Below are positions 18,261-28,845 of a stretch of DNA of 64,000 nt, in pieces (the first letter of the stretch is position 1; every line of letters starts with the position of its first letter). Position numbers and translations under genes: made by a program. The stretch covers positions 141,481 to 205,480 of the forward strand of contig NZ_JACAPG010000003.1 of NCBI RefSeq assembly GCF_013385825.1, in the 5' to 3' direction. The stretch is from Pseudomonas reactans. GTDB lineage: Bacteria > Pseudomonadota > Gammaproteobacteria > Pseudomonadales > Pseudomonadaceae. The notes below the pieces were generated by a model that saw only the letters and a program-made list of their open reading frames with translations, was not told the DNA's origin and searched no databases.

Positions 18261-19322
18261 ATGCTCAATAACGATCGCCTACTGGTGCAAATCCTGCTGC
18301 TGGTGCTGTTCGGTGCCAGCTTCTGGGTGATGGCGCCGTTCTGGTCGGCGCTGTTCTGGGGCGCGGTGCTGGCGTTTGCCAGTTGGCCGCTGATGGTCCT
18401 GCTCACTCGTTGGTTGGGTGGTCGCGAATCCTTGGCCGCCGGCATCCTGACATTGGGTTGGATGTTGCTGGTGGCGCTGCCGCTGGTATGGCTGGGCTTC
18501 AACCTCGCGGACCATGTGCGCGATGCAACCGCATTGATCAAGGATATCCAGGTCGACGGTTTGCCCGAGGCGCCTACCTGGCTCGGCTCGATCCCCTTTG
18601 TCGGCGAGCGGCTGGTGGGCATGTGGGACAGCATTGATCAGCAGGGCGCTGCTTTGATGGTCAGTATCAAGCCCTATCTGGGGCAGGTGGGTAATTGGTT
18701 GCTAGCGCGCAGTGCGCAAATCGGTGGCGGGATTCTGGAACTGACCCTGAGCCTGGTATTCGTGTTCTTTTTCTATCGGGACGGGCCGCGCCTGGCGATG
18801 TTCGTCCACCGCCTACTGGAACGCTTGATCGGCGATCGCGCCGGCTACTACATCGAACTGGTAGCCGGCACGGTGCAGCGGGTGGTCAACGGCGTGATCG
18901 GCACCGCCGCCGCCCAAGCGCTGTTGGCGTTGATCGGCTTCTGGATTGCTGGCGTACCGGGTGCGTTGGTGCTGGGTATCGTCACCTTCCTGCTCAGCCT
19001 GATCCCCATGGGCCCGCCGCTGGTGTGGATCCCGGCCACGGCCTGGCTGGCCTGGAAGGGCGACTACACCTACGCGGTGTTCCTCGGCGTATGGGGCACG
19101 TTCATCATCAGCGGCGTGGACAACGTGCTCAAACCCTACCTGATCAGCCGTGGCGGCAACCTGCCGCTGGTGATCGTGTTGCTCGGCGTGTTCGGCGGCT
19201 TGATTGCGTTTGGGTTCATCGGCCTGTTTATCGGCCCGACCCTGCTGGCGGTGGCCTACAGCCTGCTGATGGATTGGAGCGCGACCCAGGCCCAGGGCCG
19301 TCGGGAAGACAAACCGCTTTAA
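18261..19322 (+). CDS. AI-2E family transporter (YdiK-like)
   Basis: 353 residues, with about eight hydrophobic segments spread through the length, including ILLLVLFGASFWVMAPFWSALFWGAVLAFA and the C-terminal VIVLLGVFGGLIAFGFIGLFIGPTLLAVAY. The conserved LLSLIPMGPPLVWIPA and PYLISRGGNLP blocks mark the AI-2E/PerM superfamily, closest to YdiK. Members export small molecules or ions; the autoinducer role applies only to TqsA. It converges with the histidine kinase gene, sharing the palindromic TTAA as overlapping stop codons. Confidence 0.93.
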   Translation: MLNNDRLLVQILLLVLFGASFWVMAPFWSALFWGAVLAFASWPLMVLLTRWLGGRESLAAGILTLGWMLLVALPLVWLGFNLADHVRDATALIKDIQVDGLPEAPTWLGSIPFVGERLVGMWDSIDQQGAALMVSIKPYLGQVGNWLLARSAQIGGGILELTLSLVFVFFFYRDGPRLAMFVHRLLERLIGDRAGYYIELVAGTVQRVVNGVIGTAAAQALLALIGFWIAGVPGALVLGIVTFLLSLIPMGPPLVWIPATAWLAWKGDYTYAVFLGVWGTFIISGVDNVLKPYLISRGGNLPLVIVLLGVFGGLIAFGFIGLFIGPTLLAVAYSLLMDWSATQAQGRREDKPL

Positions 19323-20356
19323 GCCCTGGGCAACCACATCACGGCGGTCAAGCCACCGCCCGGGGTTTCTTCCAGGTGCAGCCGACCGCCGAGGCGTTCG
19401 GCGGCTTCCTTGGAAATCGTCATGCCCAGGCCGACCCCGCCAGAGTTGCGATTGCGTGAGCCTTCCAGCCGATAGAACGGCTCGAACACCGCCTCGCGCT
19501 TGTCGACGGCAATGCCGGGGCCGTGATCGATCACGCGGATCACCAAGGCCTCGCGGCTGTCCGTCAGCTCGATGCGCGCCGTACCGGCATAGCGCAGGGC
19601 ATTGTCGATCAGGTTGTTGAGGCACGAACGCAAGGCCATCGGCTGCACCTGCAGCGGCGCGCAGGTGCCGGCAAATTGTACGTCGCAGCCTTGGTCCTGG
19701 GCGTTTTCGCTCATGGACTCGACCAACGCTTGCACGTCGAGCCAGTGCCGGGTTTCGCTGGTGCGCTGTTCATGCAGGTAGCTCAGGGTGGCGTCGAGCA
19801 TGCCGATCATGTCATCCAGATCCTGGCGCATCTGGCCTTGCAATCGGGTGTCTTCGATCTGTTCCAGGCGCAGTTTCAAGCGTGACAGCGGCGTGCGCAG
19901 GTCATGGGAGACCGCGCCGAGCATGCGCGCGCGTTGGCTGACCTGTTCGCGGATGCGCCGTTGCATCAGGTTGAAGGTCGACGCGGCTTGCTGTGCTTCA
20001 CGCGGTCCCGACTCGTCGAGGGGCGGGCTGTCGAGGTCCAGGCTCAAGCGCTCGGCGGCTTCGCTCAGGCGCTGGATCGGCCGGCTCAGCAGCTTGGCGC
20101 CGTACCAGGCGGCGATGATCAACGAGATGAACTGGAACGTCAGCGGCACCACCGGGCCGCCAAACCACGGTCGCTTGTGCTTGAGCAGAGGCTTCATCGT
20201 GCCGTCAGGCTGTTCGACAAAGGTTTCCTGGGGCGGCGGCGGGGGCGGGCCGTAATAACGAAACCAGGAGATCGCTAGCACGTGGGCCAGCACAATCGCC
20301 ACCAGCAACACGCCAAACAGTCGACCGAACAGCGTGTTGAAGGCGTTGCGCATCAA
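19319..20356 (-). CDS. Sensor histidine kinase (EnvZ/RstB-like)
   Basis: 345 residues. TM1 is at about 12-31, then a short periplasmic loop with an unusual PPPPPP run at 37-42, TM2 about 68-90, and HAMP 91-145. The phosphoacceptor H151 is in AVSHDLRTPLSRLK. An ATPase domain shows NLIDNALRYA, DHGPGIA and GGVGLGMTISK. The periplasmic loop is only about 35 residues, so the sensed signal may lie in or at the membrane. The gene follows its response regulator with a 4-base overlap, a standard two-component pair. Confidence 0.94.
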   Translation of the reverse strand: MMRNAFNTLFGRLFGVLLVAIVLAHVLAISWFRYYGPPPPPPQETFVEQPDGTMKPLLKHKRPWFGGPVVPLTFQFISLIIAAWYGAKLLSRPIQRLSEAAERLSLDLDSPPLDESGPREAQQAASTFNLMQRRIREQVSQRARMLGAVSHDLRTPLSRLKLRLEQIEDTRLQGQMRQDLDDMIGMLDATLSYLHEQRTSETRHWLDVQALVESMSENAQDQGCDVQFAGTCAPLQVQPMALRSCLNNLIDNALRYAGTARIELTDSREALVIRVIDHGPGIAVDKREAVFEPFYRLEGSRNRNSGGVGLGMTISKEAAERLGGRLHLEETPGGGLTAVMWLPRA

Positions 20357-21117
20357 CCGATATCCCGCGCATCGAACAGGTAGCCTTCGCCGCGCACGGT
20401 CTTTATCAATTGCGGGGCCTTGGGGTCGTCCCCGAGTTTTTGCCGCAGGCGCGACACCAGCAAGTCGATGCTGCGATCAAAGGCTTCAATGGAGCGGCCA
20501 CGAGCGGCATCCAGCAATTGTTCGCGGCTCAACACCCGGCGCGGACGCTCGATGAACACCCACAGTAGGCGGAATTCCGCGTTGGACAGCGGCACCACCA
20601 GGCCATCGTCGGCCACCAGTTGGCGCAATACGCTGTTGAGACGCCAATTGTCGAAGCGGATGTTGGCGCGCTGTTCGGTGCGGTCATCGCGCACACGGCG
20701 CAGGATGGTCTGGATCCGCGCTACCAGCTCACGCGGCTCGAACGGCTTGGACATATAGTCGTCGGCGCCCAGCTCCAGGCCGATAATGCGGTCCGTCGGC
20801 TCGCAGCGGGCGGTAAGCATCAGGATCGGAATGTCCGACTCCGCGCGCAGCCAGCGGCACAGCGAAAGGCCATCTTCACCGGGCAGCATCAGGTCGAGCA
20901 CCACCACATCGAAGGTTTCAGCCTGCATGGCCTGGCGCATGGCGGTGCCGTCGGTGACGCCGGTGGCCAGGATGCCGAAGCGGGCGAGGTAGTCGATCAG
21001 CAGTTCGCGGATCGGCACATCGTCGTCAACGATCAGCGCGCGGGTGTTCCAGCGCTTGTCATCGGCGATCACTGTGCCTTTTTGCTCGTCGTTCACAGAG
21101 ACGGAAGGGGTCTGCAT
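20353..21117 (-). CDS. OmpR-family response regulator
   Basis: 254 residues from ATG at 21117; an upstream in-frame ATG at 21231 adds 38 unlikely residues. The receiver has the acidic DDD pocket at 31-33, phosphoacceptor D75 in VVLDLMLPGEDG and K in MSKPFEPREL. The C-terminal winged helix has EFRLLWVFIERPRRVLSREQLLDAARG and DLLVSRLRQKLGDD. It binds DNA as a dimer after phosphorylation by the co-transcribed kinase. The target genes are not evident from context. Confidence 0.93.
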   Translation of the reverse strand: MQTPSVSVNDEQKGTVIADDKRWNTRALIVDDDVPIRELLIDYLARFGILATGVTDGTAMRQAMQAETFDVVVLDLMLPGEDGLSLCRWLRAESDIPILMLTARCEPTDRIIGLELGADDYMSKPFEPRELVARIQTILRRVRDDRTEQRANIRFDNWRLNSVLRQLVADDGLVVPLSNAEFRLLWVFIERPRRVLSREQLLDAARGRSIEAFDRSIDLLVSRLRQKLGDDPKAPQLIKTVRGEGYLFDARDIG

Positions 21118-21377
21118 AATGCGATCATCTGCCTGGTCGTTGCGGTCAGCATAGGCGTCCAGCCCCATGGCTGGAAGTGCTGGTCGGTGGGTCGTGCGAG
21201 CGAGGCTAGCCGTGGGGCGTGTTGGGGGCATGTCGTGAATGTATCAGCTTTGAAATAATTGCCCTTAAATGCCTGCCCGATGGCGCTTGGTCAGTATTTA
21301 CCGATCATCGGATCCCGCAACGCCGCCGCTTGCGCTACAATCCGCGCCGATTTCGACTTGCCTGAGAGCCCATTCCA

Positions 21378-22076
21378 ATGTCCGTCTGCCAGACTCCTAT
21401 CATCGTCGCCCTGGATTACCCCACTCGTGACGCCGCACTGAAGCTGGCTGACCAGTTGGACCCGAAGCTTTGCCGGGTCAAGGTCGGCAAGGAACTGTTC
21501 ACCAGTTGCGCCGCAGAAATCGTCGGCACCCTGCGTGATAAAGGCTTCGAGGTGTTCCTCGACCTGAAATTCCACGATATCCCGAACACCACCGCCATGG
21601 CGGTCAAGGCCGCCGCCGAAATGGGCGTGTGGATGGTCAACGTGCACTGCTCCGGTGGCCTGCGCATGATGAGTGCTTGCCGTGAGGTGCTGGAACAGCG
21701 CAGCGGTCCCAAGCCTTTGTTGATCGGCGTGACTGTGCTCACCAGCATGGAACGTGAAGACCTGGCCGGCATCGGTTTAGACATTGAGCCTCAGGAGCAG
21801 GTTCTGCGACTGGCAGCACTGGCGCAGAAAGCCGGTCTCGACGGCCTGGTGTGCTCGGCGCTGGAAGCCCAGGCCTTGAAAGCCGCGCACCCGTCGCTGC
21901 AACTGGTGACGCCAGGGATTCGTCCGGCGGGCAGCGCCCAGGATGACCAGCGCCGTATTCTGACGCCGCGTCAGGCGCTGGACGCGGGTTCCGATTACCT
22001 GGTGATTGGCCGTCCGATCAGCCAGGCGGCGGATCCGGCCAAGGCGTTGGCGGCAGTGGTTGCCGAGATCGCCTGA
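21378..22076 (+). CDS. pyrF: Orotidine 5'-phosphate decarboxylase
   Basis: 232 residues, standard length. The catalytic Asp-Lys-Asp network is in [27 protein letters not shown] and [14 protein letters not shown] form the phosphate-binding end of the TIM barrel. It catalyses the last step of UMP synthesis in the cytoplasm. It is a single-gene unit, followed by a REPIN at 22088-22171. Confidence 0.97.
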   Translation: MSVCQTPIIVALDYPTRDAALKLADQLDPKLCRVKVGKELFTSCAAEIVGTLRDKGFEVFLDLKFHDIPNTTAMAVKAAAEMGVWMVNVHCSGGLRMMSACREVLEQRSGPKPLLIGVTVLTSMEREDLAGIGLDIEPQEQVLRLAALAQKAGLDGLVCSALEAQALKAAHPSLQLVTPGIRPAGSAQDDQRRILTPRQALDAGSDYLVIGRPISQAADPAKALAAVVAEIA

Positions 22077-22087
22077 ACAACACCCCC

Positions 22088-22171
22088 TGTAGGAGCCGGC
22101 TTGCCGGCGATAGCGGCCTTTAGATCAATGAAGGACTCAAGGGCCTCATCGCCGGCAAGCCGGCTCCTACA
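22088..22171. repeat. REPIN (paired REP)
   Basis: 84 bases that start TGTAGGAGCCGGCTTGCCGG and end with its inverted copy CCGGCAAGCCGGCTCCTACA, spaced by about 44 variable bases. It lies between convergent pyrF and an oxidoreductase gene. Copies of nearly identical size occur at 45622, 47397 and 59334. Confidence 0.93.
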
Positions 22172-22182
22172 TAAGTTGGGTG

Positions 22183-23190
22183 TCAGTTGACCTTCAGTAC
22201 CAACTTGCCAAAGTTCTCGCCGTTGAACAGCTTCATCAGCGTTTCTGGGAACGTCTCCAGCCCCTCCACGATATCTTCTTTGCTCTTGAGCTTGCCCTGG
22301 GCCATCCAGCCGGCCATCTCCTGGCCGGCAGCGGCAAAGCCTGCGGCGTGATCCATCACCACAAAGCCTTCCATGCGCGCGCGATTGACCAGCAGTGACA
22401 AGTAGTTGGCCGGGCCTTTCACGGCTTCCTTGTTGTTGTATTGGCTGATGGCACCGCAGATAACCACACGGGCTTTCAGTGCCAGGCGGCTGAGGACGGC
22501 GTCGAGAATATCGCCACCGACGTTATCGAAATACACGTCCACGCCCTTGGGGCACTCACGCTTGAGGGCAGCGGGCACGTCTTCGCTTTTGTAGTCGATG
22601 GCGGCATCGAAGCCCAGTTCATCCACCAGGAACTTGCACTTGTCGGCGCCGCCGGCAATGCCCACCACCCGGCAACCTTTGAGCTTGGCGATCTGCCCGG
22701 CAATGCTGCCCACGGCACCGGCCGCGCCGGAGATCACCACGGTTTCGCCGGCCTTGGGCGCCCCCGTTTCCAGCAGCGCAAAGTAGGCGGTCATGCCAGT
22801 CATGCCCAAGGCAGATAGATAGCGCGGCAACGGCGCGAGTTTCGGATCAACCTTGTAGAAACCACGTGGCTCGCCCAGGAAATAATCCTGTACGCCCAGC
22901 GCGCCGTTGACGTAGTCGCCGACGGCGAACTTCGGGTTGTTGGATGCAATCACCTCTCCCACGCCCAGCGCGCGCATTACCTCACCGATGCCGACCGGCG
23001 GAATGTAGGACTTGCCTTCATTCATCCAGCCGCGCATGGCTGGGTCGAGGGAAAGGTATTCGTTGCGCACCAGCACCTGGCCCTCCTGGGGCGTGCCCAC
23101 CGGGACTTCCTGGTAAGTGAAGGTGTCCCGGGTGGCTGCGCCGACCGGGCGCTTGGCGAGCAGGAATTGGCGGTTGGTCTGGGCGGTCAT
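22183..23190 (-). CDS. NADP-dependent oxidoreductase (MDR family, CurA/PTGR-like)
   Basis: 335 residues from ATG at 23190; the upstream extension to 23325 is not typical. YLSLDPAMRGWMNEGKSYIPPV is the hallmark of the curcumin/prostaglandin reductase branch of medium-chain reductases, with the nucleotide motif VVISGAAGAVGSIAGQIAK and SRLALKARVVICGAISQYNN. It lacks zinc ligands. It reduces alpha,beta-unsaturated ketones or aldehydes using NADPH. No obvious operon partner; convergent with pyrF. Confidence 0.93.
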   Translation of the reverse strand: MTAQTNRQFLLAKRPVGAATRDTFTYQEVPVGTPQEGQVLVRNEYLSLDPAMRGWMNEGKSYIPPVGIGEVMRALGVGEVIASNNPKFAVGDYVNGALGVQDYFLGEPRGFYKVDPKLAPLPRYLSALGMTGMTAYFALLETGAPKAGETVVISGAAGAVGSIAGQIAKLKGCRVVGIAGGADKCKFLVDELGFDAAIDYKSEDVPAALKRECPKGVDVYFDNVGGDILDAVLSRLALKARVVICGAISQYNNKEAVKGPANYLSLLVNRARMEGFVVMDHAAGFAAAGQEMAGWMAQGKLKSKEDIVEGLETFPETLMKLFNGENFGKLVLKVN

Positions 23191-23419
23191 GGCAGCGACT
23201 CTTCTGGAAATGAACCTGAAGTGATAGACCTTCAACGCGTCGGGAGCAAGGTTCTCCGAGGGCGCGAATGCCGGCCGATAGGTTTTGCTGATGGTGGTGC
23301 GGTACCTCTTATCACTGCGATCCATGCAGCTTCAACCGGCGTTTTGATAGTGCTGACGCGTCCGACGCAGCGTTGGCTAGACTCGATCCACTGCTATTTT
23401 CTCCCACAGGACATCTTCT

Positions 23420-24181
23420 ATGAGCATGACGTTTTCCGGCCAGGTCGCCCTGGTGACTGGCGCCGCTGCCGGTATCGGCCGCGCCACGGCGCTGGCATTT
23501 GCCGCCGAAGGCTTGAAGGTCGTGGTTGCCGACCTGGATGCGGCGGGCGGTGAGGGCACCGTTGCCCTGATCCACCAGGCCGGCGGCGAAGCGCTGTTTG
23601 TGCGCTGCAACGTCACGCTGGAGGCGGATGTGCAGCAATTGATGGCCCAGACTATCGCCGCCTACGGTCGCCTGGACTACGCCTTCAATAACGCCGGGAT
23701 CGAGATCGAAAAGGGCAAGCTGGCCGACGGCAGCCTGGATGAGTTCGACGCCATCATGGGCGTGAACGTCAAGGGCGTGTGGTTGTGCATGAAGCATCAA
23801 CTGCCGTTGTTGCTGGCGCAAGGCGGCGGGGCGATCGTCAACACCGCCTCGGTCGCGGGCCTGGGGGCGGCGCCGAAGATGAGCATTTATGCGGCCTCCA
23901 AGCATGCGGTGATCGGACTGACCAAATCGGCGGCCATCGAGTATGCGAAGAAGAAAATCCGCGTCAACGCAGTCTGCCCGGCTGTGATCGATACCGATAT
24001 GTTCCGGCGCGCCTATGAAGCCGACCCGCGCAAGGCTGAATTTGCCGCCGCCATGCACCCGGTCGGGCGCATCGGCAAGGTCGAGGAAATCGCCAGCGCG
24101 GTGCTGTACCTGTGCAGTGATGGCGCAGCATTTACCACAGGCCAAGCGTTGGCGGTGGACGGTGGTGCGACGGCAATCTAG
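23420..24181 (+). CDS. SDR family oxidoreductase
   Basis: 253 residues. Classical short-chain dehydrogenase: cofactor motif TGAAAGIGRATAL, NNAGIE, active serine in VNTASVAGL, catalytic YAASKHA and C-terminal YLCSDGAAFTTGQALAVDGG. The VVADLD after beta-2 indicates NAD rather than NADP preference. Substrate not deducible. It is divergent from the MDR reductase gene and stands alone. Confidence 0.94.
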   Translation: MSMTFSGQVALVTGAAAGIGRATALAFAAEGLKVVVADLDAAGGEGTVALIHQAGGEALFVRCNVTLEADVQQLMAQTIAAYGRLDYAFNNAGIEIEKGKLADGSLDEFDAIMGVNVKGVWLCMKHQLPLLLAQGGGAIVNTASVAGLGAAPKMSIYAASKHAVIGLTKSAAIEYAKKKIRVNAVCPAVIDTDMFRRAYEADPRKAEFAAAMHPVGRIGKVEEIASAVLYLCSDGAAFTTGQALAVDGGATAI

Positions 24182-24384
24182 GACCTCACGCCGCCCTTCA
24201 TTCGAAAAGGTTTGGGGGGCTGTGGGGCATTTCCATAGCTGGCACCGTGCCTTGTGAGAATGTGTATCAGCAGGTAAATAGCTCAATAAAATCAATACTT
24301 TAATAAGGTTTTGCGAGCGGTCGAAATGGGCTTCTGTGCTTAACTGTTCTGGGTTGAATATCAGACAGTTGAAGTGAGTGGCGC

Positions 24385-25797
24385 ATGGATTTAGGGATCG
24401 ATCGACAAGCCCTTGTACCGGTGGTGCAGCAAATCATCAGCGCAGTGGCGCAATGGATTCGCACGAGTGGCGCGAGCCCCGGCACACGCTTGCCGTCCAT
24501 TCGACAGGTGGCTCTCGACAACCTGCTCAGCCAATCCAGTGTGATCGAGGCGTTCGAGCGAATGGTCGCCCAGGGATTGTTGGTTTCCAGGCACGGTTCG
24601 GGTTTCAGCGTGGCCCAGCCGTCAACGTTGTATGAGGGGCAGTGGTATGAGGGCGCGGAGCGGGAATGGGGCGCCTTCGTCGACAGCCCACTGGGCGAGC
24701 TGAAGCTGGGCTGCGGCTGGTTGCCGGATGCCTGGCGTGAAAGCGATGACATCAGTTATGCGATTCGCGAGGTCACTCGAACCGACACCGCCGGGCTGTT
24801 CAACTACAGCACGCCATTGGGGTTGCCGGCGCTGCGCGAGCAACTGCTCAAGCGCCTGAGTCGGATCCACATTGCCGCTCACCAGGACCGTATCCTCATC
24901 ACAGCAGGCGCGAGCCATGCTCAGGACCTGCTGATACGCACCTTGCTCAGTGCCGGCGACTGCGTGGTGGTCGAAACGCCAGGGTACGGCAATCTCTACC
25001 GGCAACTGGCCTTCCAGGGAGTGCAACTGCTGGCAGTGCCACGTATCCCCGGTGGCCCGGACATTCCGGCGCTGGAAGCACTGCTGCAGCAGCATCGGCC
25101 CAAGTGCCTGTTCATCAACAGCCTGTATCACAACCCCACTGGCTCCAGCTTGTGCCGCCCGGTGGCCGAGCGTCTGCTGGCGTTGGCGCGACGCGACAAC
25201 TTCCTGATCATTGAAGAGGATGTGTTCGGCGACCTGCAACACGCCAGTTGCACGCGGCTTTCGGCATTGCCCCATGACGACCGGGTGATCTATGTCGCCA
25301 GTTTTTCCAAGACGTTGAGCAGTGCCTTGCGTGTGGGTTACCTGAGTGCCAGCGCGGCGATCATCGCGCAACTGACCAGCCTCAAGACCCTGACCGGCTT
25401 CGGTACCTCACGCTTTGCCGAAACGGTGGTGGCCACGCTGTTGGCCAATGGCACCTATCGCAAATGGGTACAGCGCTTGCGCAAGCGGCTGAATACGCAA
25501 ATGGCGGCTACGCTGCAGGTGCTGGAAGACGAGGAGTGGGAGGTGTTCGCCGCACCTGCCGGCGGCATGTTTTTGTGGGCGCGACCAAGGGTAGGTGATC
25601 CATTGCGGTTGCAGGCCTGTGCCCGGCGACTCGGGGTTTTGATGTCGCCGGGGGCATTGTTCAGCCCAACCAGCGAGCCGAGTGAGTGGCTGCGCATCAA
25701 CGTGGCCTATGCTGCTGATCCACGGGCCTTGGCGTTGTTCCGCGCCATGGGGCCTGCCAGATCGACCTCGACCATTCTGAAAACGACGGGCGTGTAG
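24385..25797 (+). CDS. MocR/GntR-type regulator with aminotransferase-like domain
   Basis: 470 residues. A GntR winged helix at about 10-75 (GTRLPSIRQVALDNLLSQSSVIEAFERMVAQGLL) is fused to a fold-type I aminotransferase domain. The PLP lysine lies in ASFSKTLSSALRVGYL, and LFINSLYHNPTGSS is the conserved PLP-binding loop. MocR proteins bind PLP-amino compounds and control amino acid, amine or vitamin B6 genes. No divergent target gene is present; the AT-rich upstream region has inverted AACTGT/ACAGTT at 24342-24370, possibly an autoregulatory site. Confidence 0.92.
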   Translation: MDLGIDRQALVPVVQQIISAVAQWIRTSGASPGTRLPSIRQVALDNLLSQSSVIEAFERMVAQGLLVSRHGSGFSVAQPSTLYEGQWYEGAEREWGAFVDSPLGELKLGCGWLPDAWRESDDISYAIREVTRTDTAGLFNYSTPLGLPALREQLLKRLSRIHIAAHQDRILITAGASHAQDLLIRTLLSAGDCVVVETPGYGNLYRQLAFQGVQLLAVPRIPGGPDIPALEALLQQHRPKCLFINSLYHNPTGSSLCRPVAERLLALARRDNFLIIEEDVFGDLQHASCTRLSALPHDDRVIYVASFSKTLSSALRVGYLSASAAIIAQLTSLKTLTGFGTSRFAETVVATLLANGTYRKWVQRLRKRLNTQMAATLQVLEDEEWEVFAAPAGGMFLWARPRVGDPLRLQACARRLGVLMSPGALFSPTSEPSEWLRINVAYAADPRALALFRAMGPARSTSTILKTTGV

Positions 25798-25911
25798 CTT
25801 TTTGCCATTATTGTGGCGCCAACGACTTGTGTTCAGTGCCTTGTGGTTGCGAATCTCGCCTGTGTAAACCGGGCTCGATGGCAACCGCCATTGCAAGAGG
25901 ATTCAAGTGCA

Positions 25912-27879
25912 ATGATTTCGGCCGTGCAACGACAATTCGCCAACCTCGGTATGGCAAAAAAACTGGGCTTGGGTTTCACCCTGGTCTTGCTGCTGACGGC
26001 CCTGGTCGCGGCGATCGGGGTGTGGTCCCTGCAAACCGTTGGCCAGCGTTTCGAAGGGCTCAAGGCCATGTCGTCGCTTAACAGCGGCTTGCTCAAGGTG
26101 CGCCTGATCGAACAGGACTACGCGCTGCACGCCGACCCCAAGGCCGTCGACGCCCTGCATGAAAGTGTCGATGCCCTGGCGGCCCTCGCGGCCAGTCTCA
26201 AGGCCCAGTCGGCGGCCAACGTTCCGGTCATGACCGATGTCGAACAGGCCTTGGTCGCCTACCGTAAGGCGTTCGATGAGTTTGTCGAATTGACCCAGAC
26301 CAAGGACCTGGCGTTGGAAATGGCCAGTTGGTCGGTGTCCAGCGTGGCCAATAACCTTGATGTGTTGCAGGCCGGGCTGGCGGATGACGGCGCCTATGGC
26401 CTGAAGGAAAGCCAAGGTAAGGAAGGCGCCGAATTTATCGAGCAGGCGGGGCAGGTCAGCCAGGTGTCGCGCCTGATGCTGCAAGCTATGAATGAAGCCC
26501 ATGTGCGCTTGAACCAGAGCCGAAAAGTCGATGAGGACAACGGTGAGCAGGGCAAGATCGAGCAAGCCGACCAGGCCCTCGCTCAGGTCGAGCAACTGAA
26601 AACCGCAGTCAAGGATTCCGGCTACCAGACCGTGCTCAACGAAGTGGCCGGGCATATCGCCGCGTTCAGTGAAAAGCTCGGCGAGTACACCGGGCTGCTG
26701 GCCCAGGAAAAGGGGGTCTACAAGCAATTGCATGATCGGGCGGACCAGGTGGTCAGCCGGGTCAACCAGGCCTACGACGCTGAAGACCAGTCGATGCAGG
26801 CGCAGTTGAAGAAAAGCGCGATGCTGATCATCGGCTCTTCGGCTTTGGCGTTGTTGGTGGGGTTGATTGCGGCGTGGGTGATCACCCGCTTGATCGTCGC
26901 GCCGTTGCGCAGTGTGATTGCGGTGGCCCAGCAGATTGCGGCCGGCGATTTGAGCGGGCGCATGGAGGTCAACCGTCGTGATGAAATCGGCCAGTTGATG
27001 AAGGCGATGCAACAGATGGGCAACGGCCTGAGCCAGATGGTCAGCGGCCTGCAAGCCGGTATCGAGCAACTGGCCAGTTCGGCGCATTCATTGTCCAGCG
27101 TCACCGAGCAGACCAACGTCGAGGTCAGCAGCCAGAAAGAAGAAACCGAACAGGTTGCGACGGCGATGAACCAGATGACCGCCACCGTGCACGATGTGGC
27201 GCGCAACGCCGAAGAGGCCGCGCAAGCCGCACAGACCGCCGATGACAAAGTCGACAGCGGCCAGCAGGTGGTGCGCCAGAGTTTGCAGCGCATTGAATTG
27301 CTGGCCACATCCAGCACCTCTGCCAGCGCCAGCATCGAGAGCCTGAGCGCTGAAATTCAAAATATCGGCACCGTGTTGAGCGTGATCAAAAGCGTGGCCG
27401 AACAGACCAACCTGTTGGCCCTCAACGCCGCCATTGAAGCTGCCCGCGCCGGTGAGCAGGGCCGTGGTTTTGCGGTGGTGGCCGACGAAGTACGGGCCCT
27501 GGCCAAGCGTACCCAGCAGTCCACCGAGGAGATCGAACGACTGGTCAGCACCTTGCGCAGCGCGGCCCAGTCCTCGGTGCAGCAGATCCAGCAAAGCGGC
27601 GAGTTGGTGAAACTGGCGGTGAGCGATGCGCTGGAAACCGAAAGTGCCTTGGGCAGCATTGCGGTGGCGGTGTCGTTGATCCAGCAGATGAACCAGCAGA
27701 TTGCCGCGGCAGCAGAGGAGCAAAGCTCGGTGGCCGAAGAGATCAACCGCAGTGTCACCAGCATTCGCGCCAGTGCCGATCAGTCGGCACTGAGCATGCA
27801 GGGCAACGCCGCGTCGAGCATTCAACTGGCGCAGTTGGGTGCGGAACTCAAGGGCATGGTGGGGCACTTTCGCCTGTGA
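25912..27879 (+). CDS. Methyl-accepting chemotaxis protein with HBM-type sensor
   Basis: 655 residues from ATG at 25912, with AGAGG upstream. TM1 about 18-40, a periplasmic region of roughly 260 residues (41-300), TM2 303-328, HAMP, then the signalling domain with the invariant hairpin [13 protein letters not shown]. The size and all-helical character of the sensor suggest a helical bimodular (HBM) domain like those binding TCA intermediates or propionate in P. putida receptors; ligand here is unproven. Single-gene unit. An open frame runs 33 codons further upstream but without a good ribosome site. Confidence 0.94.
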   Translation: MISAVQRQFANLGMAKKLGLGFTLVLLLTALVAAIGVWSLQTVGQRFEGLKAMSSLNSGLLKVRLIEQDYALHADPKAVDALHESVDALAALAASLKAQSAANVPVMTDVEQALVAYRKAFDEFVELTQTKDLALEMASWSVSSVANNLDVLQAGLADDGAYGLKESQGKEGAEFIEQAGQVSQVSRLMLQAMNEAHVRLNQSRKVDEDNGEQGKIEQADQALAQVEQLKTAVKDSGYQTVLNEVAGHIAAFSEKLGEYTGLLAQEKGVYKQLHDRADQVVSRVNQAYDAEDQSMQAQLKKSAMLIIGSSALALLVGLIAAWVITRLIVAPLRSVIAVAQQIAAGDLSGRMEVNRRDEIGQLMKAMQQMGNGLSQMVSGLQAGIEQLASSAHSLSSVTEQTNVEVSSQKEETEQVATAMNQMTATVHDVARNAEEAAQAAQTADDKVDSGQQVVRQSLQRIELLATSSTSASASIESLSAEIQNIGTVLSVIKSVAEQTNLLALNAAIEAARAGEQGRGFAVVADEVRALAKRTQQSTEEIERLVSTLRSAAQSSVQQIQQSGELVKLAVSDALETESALGSIAVAVSLIQQMNQQIAAAAEEQSSVAEEINRSVTSIRASADQSALSMQGNAASSIQLAQLGAELKGMVGHFRL

Positions 27880-27915
27880 TCGCCGCGTGTTTGCAGCGAT
27901 CACAGGGGAGGGCGA

Positions 27916-28728
27916 TCAGGCGTTATTGGCGAGGAAGGTCAGCAGGGCTTCGTTGACGAAGTCCGGGTTTTCCCTGGCGCTGATATGGCCGGCTTCCGGA
28001 ATCAGGATCAGGCTGCAACCGATCAGGCCCGCCATCTCCTCGGACTCGGCGGGAGGGCGCGGTTTGTCCTGCTCGCCGCACATCAGCAACGTGGTGTCGG
28101 CGTCCAGGCGCGGCAGTTGCTCCAACACGTCTTCGCGACTGAAGATCAGCCGACCCAGGGGCACGATGCTTTGCAGCAGGCGCTCCTTGGAGTAGCCCTG
28201 CAATTGCTGGCGGAAGTCCTGGTACAGCGCTGATTCGCGGTCGATACCCGGGCGGAAGAAGATCGGCGCGACCACATCCAGCAACGGCTCGGGGATGGCA
28301 CCGGCGTCTTCGATCATCTTGAACAGCGAGAAATAGTACTGGCGCGTGGCCTCGGGCTCGGCGCCCAGGTAGGTGTCCATCAGCACCAGGCTGTTGATCC
28401 GTTCAGGCGCCAGCAACGCCAGGCGTGCGCCCCACATCCCGCCCACCGAGAGCCCCACCAGGTTGATCTGCGGAGTATCCAACTGGTCAATCAGGGCCAG
28501 GGCCTGGCGTGCAAGGTCGTCGAGGGAGCGCGTTTGCGCGGGCAACGGGCCGGACTCACCATGGCCCCACAGCTCGGGCACGATCACCCGGTACTGTTGC
28601 GACAGCGCTTCGATCTGCGGCGCCCACATGTCGGCGTCCCACAGGTAGCTTGAGCCCAGCAGTACGACCGGGCCGGTGCCCTGGTCCAGGTAGTGCAGCG
28701 GTTGTCCATCAATGACGGCGACAGGCAT
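27916..28728 (-). CDS. Alpha/beta fold hydrolase
   Basis: 270 residues. LGSSYLWDADMW is the oxyanion-hole strand, GLSVGGMWG the nucleophile elbow (Ser near residue 94) and PEAGHISARENPDFV the catalytic His region. Related to 3-oxoadipate enol-lactonase-like hydrolases. It is convergent with the chemoreceptor and flanks a tRNA cluster, as a hydrolase does at the matching locus of P. aeruginosa. Substrate unknown. Confidence 0.91.
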   Translation of the reverse strand: MPVAVIDGQPLHYLDQGTGPVVLLGSSYLWDADMWAPQIEALSQQYRVIVPELWGHGESGPLPAQTRSLDDLARQALALIDQLDTPQINLVGLSVGGMWGARLALLAPERINSLVLMDTYLGAEPEATRQYYFSLFKMIEDAGAIPEPLLDVVAPIFFRPGIDRESALYQDFRQQLQGYSKERLLQSIVPLGRLIFSREDVLEQLPRLDADTTLLMCGEQDKPRPPAESEEMAGLIGCSLILIPEAGHISARENPDFVNEALLTFLANNA

Positions 28729-28808
28729 AACAGGCCTCTGACTTCACGGAGTAAGGGGCACTTTTTTACGCTAGTCGGGGGCGGGGGGATAGATGCAAAG
28801 TGATGGCA

Positions 28809-28831
28809 TGTGGCGAACCGGGTTCGCCACA
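28809..28831. repeat. Short palindrome related to the REP at 331
   Basis: TGTGGCGAACC and GGTTCGCCACA around a central G. It shares the TGTGGCGA ends with the 331-360 palindrome but has a different centre. Extragenic, between two minus-strand genes. Confidence 0.6.
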
Positions 28832-28845
28832 GGGGGAGGGGCCAA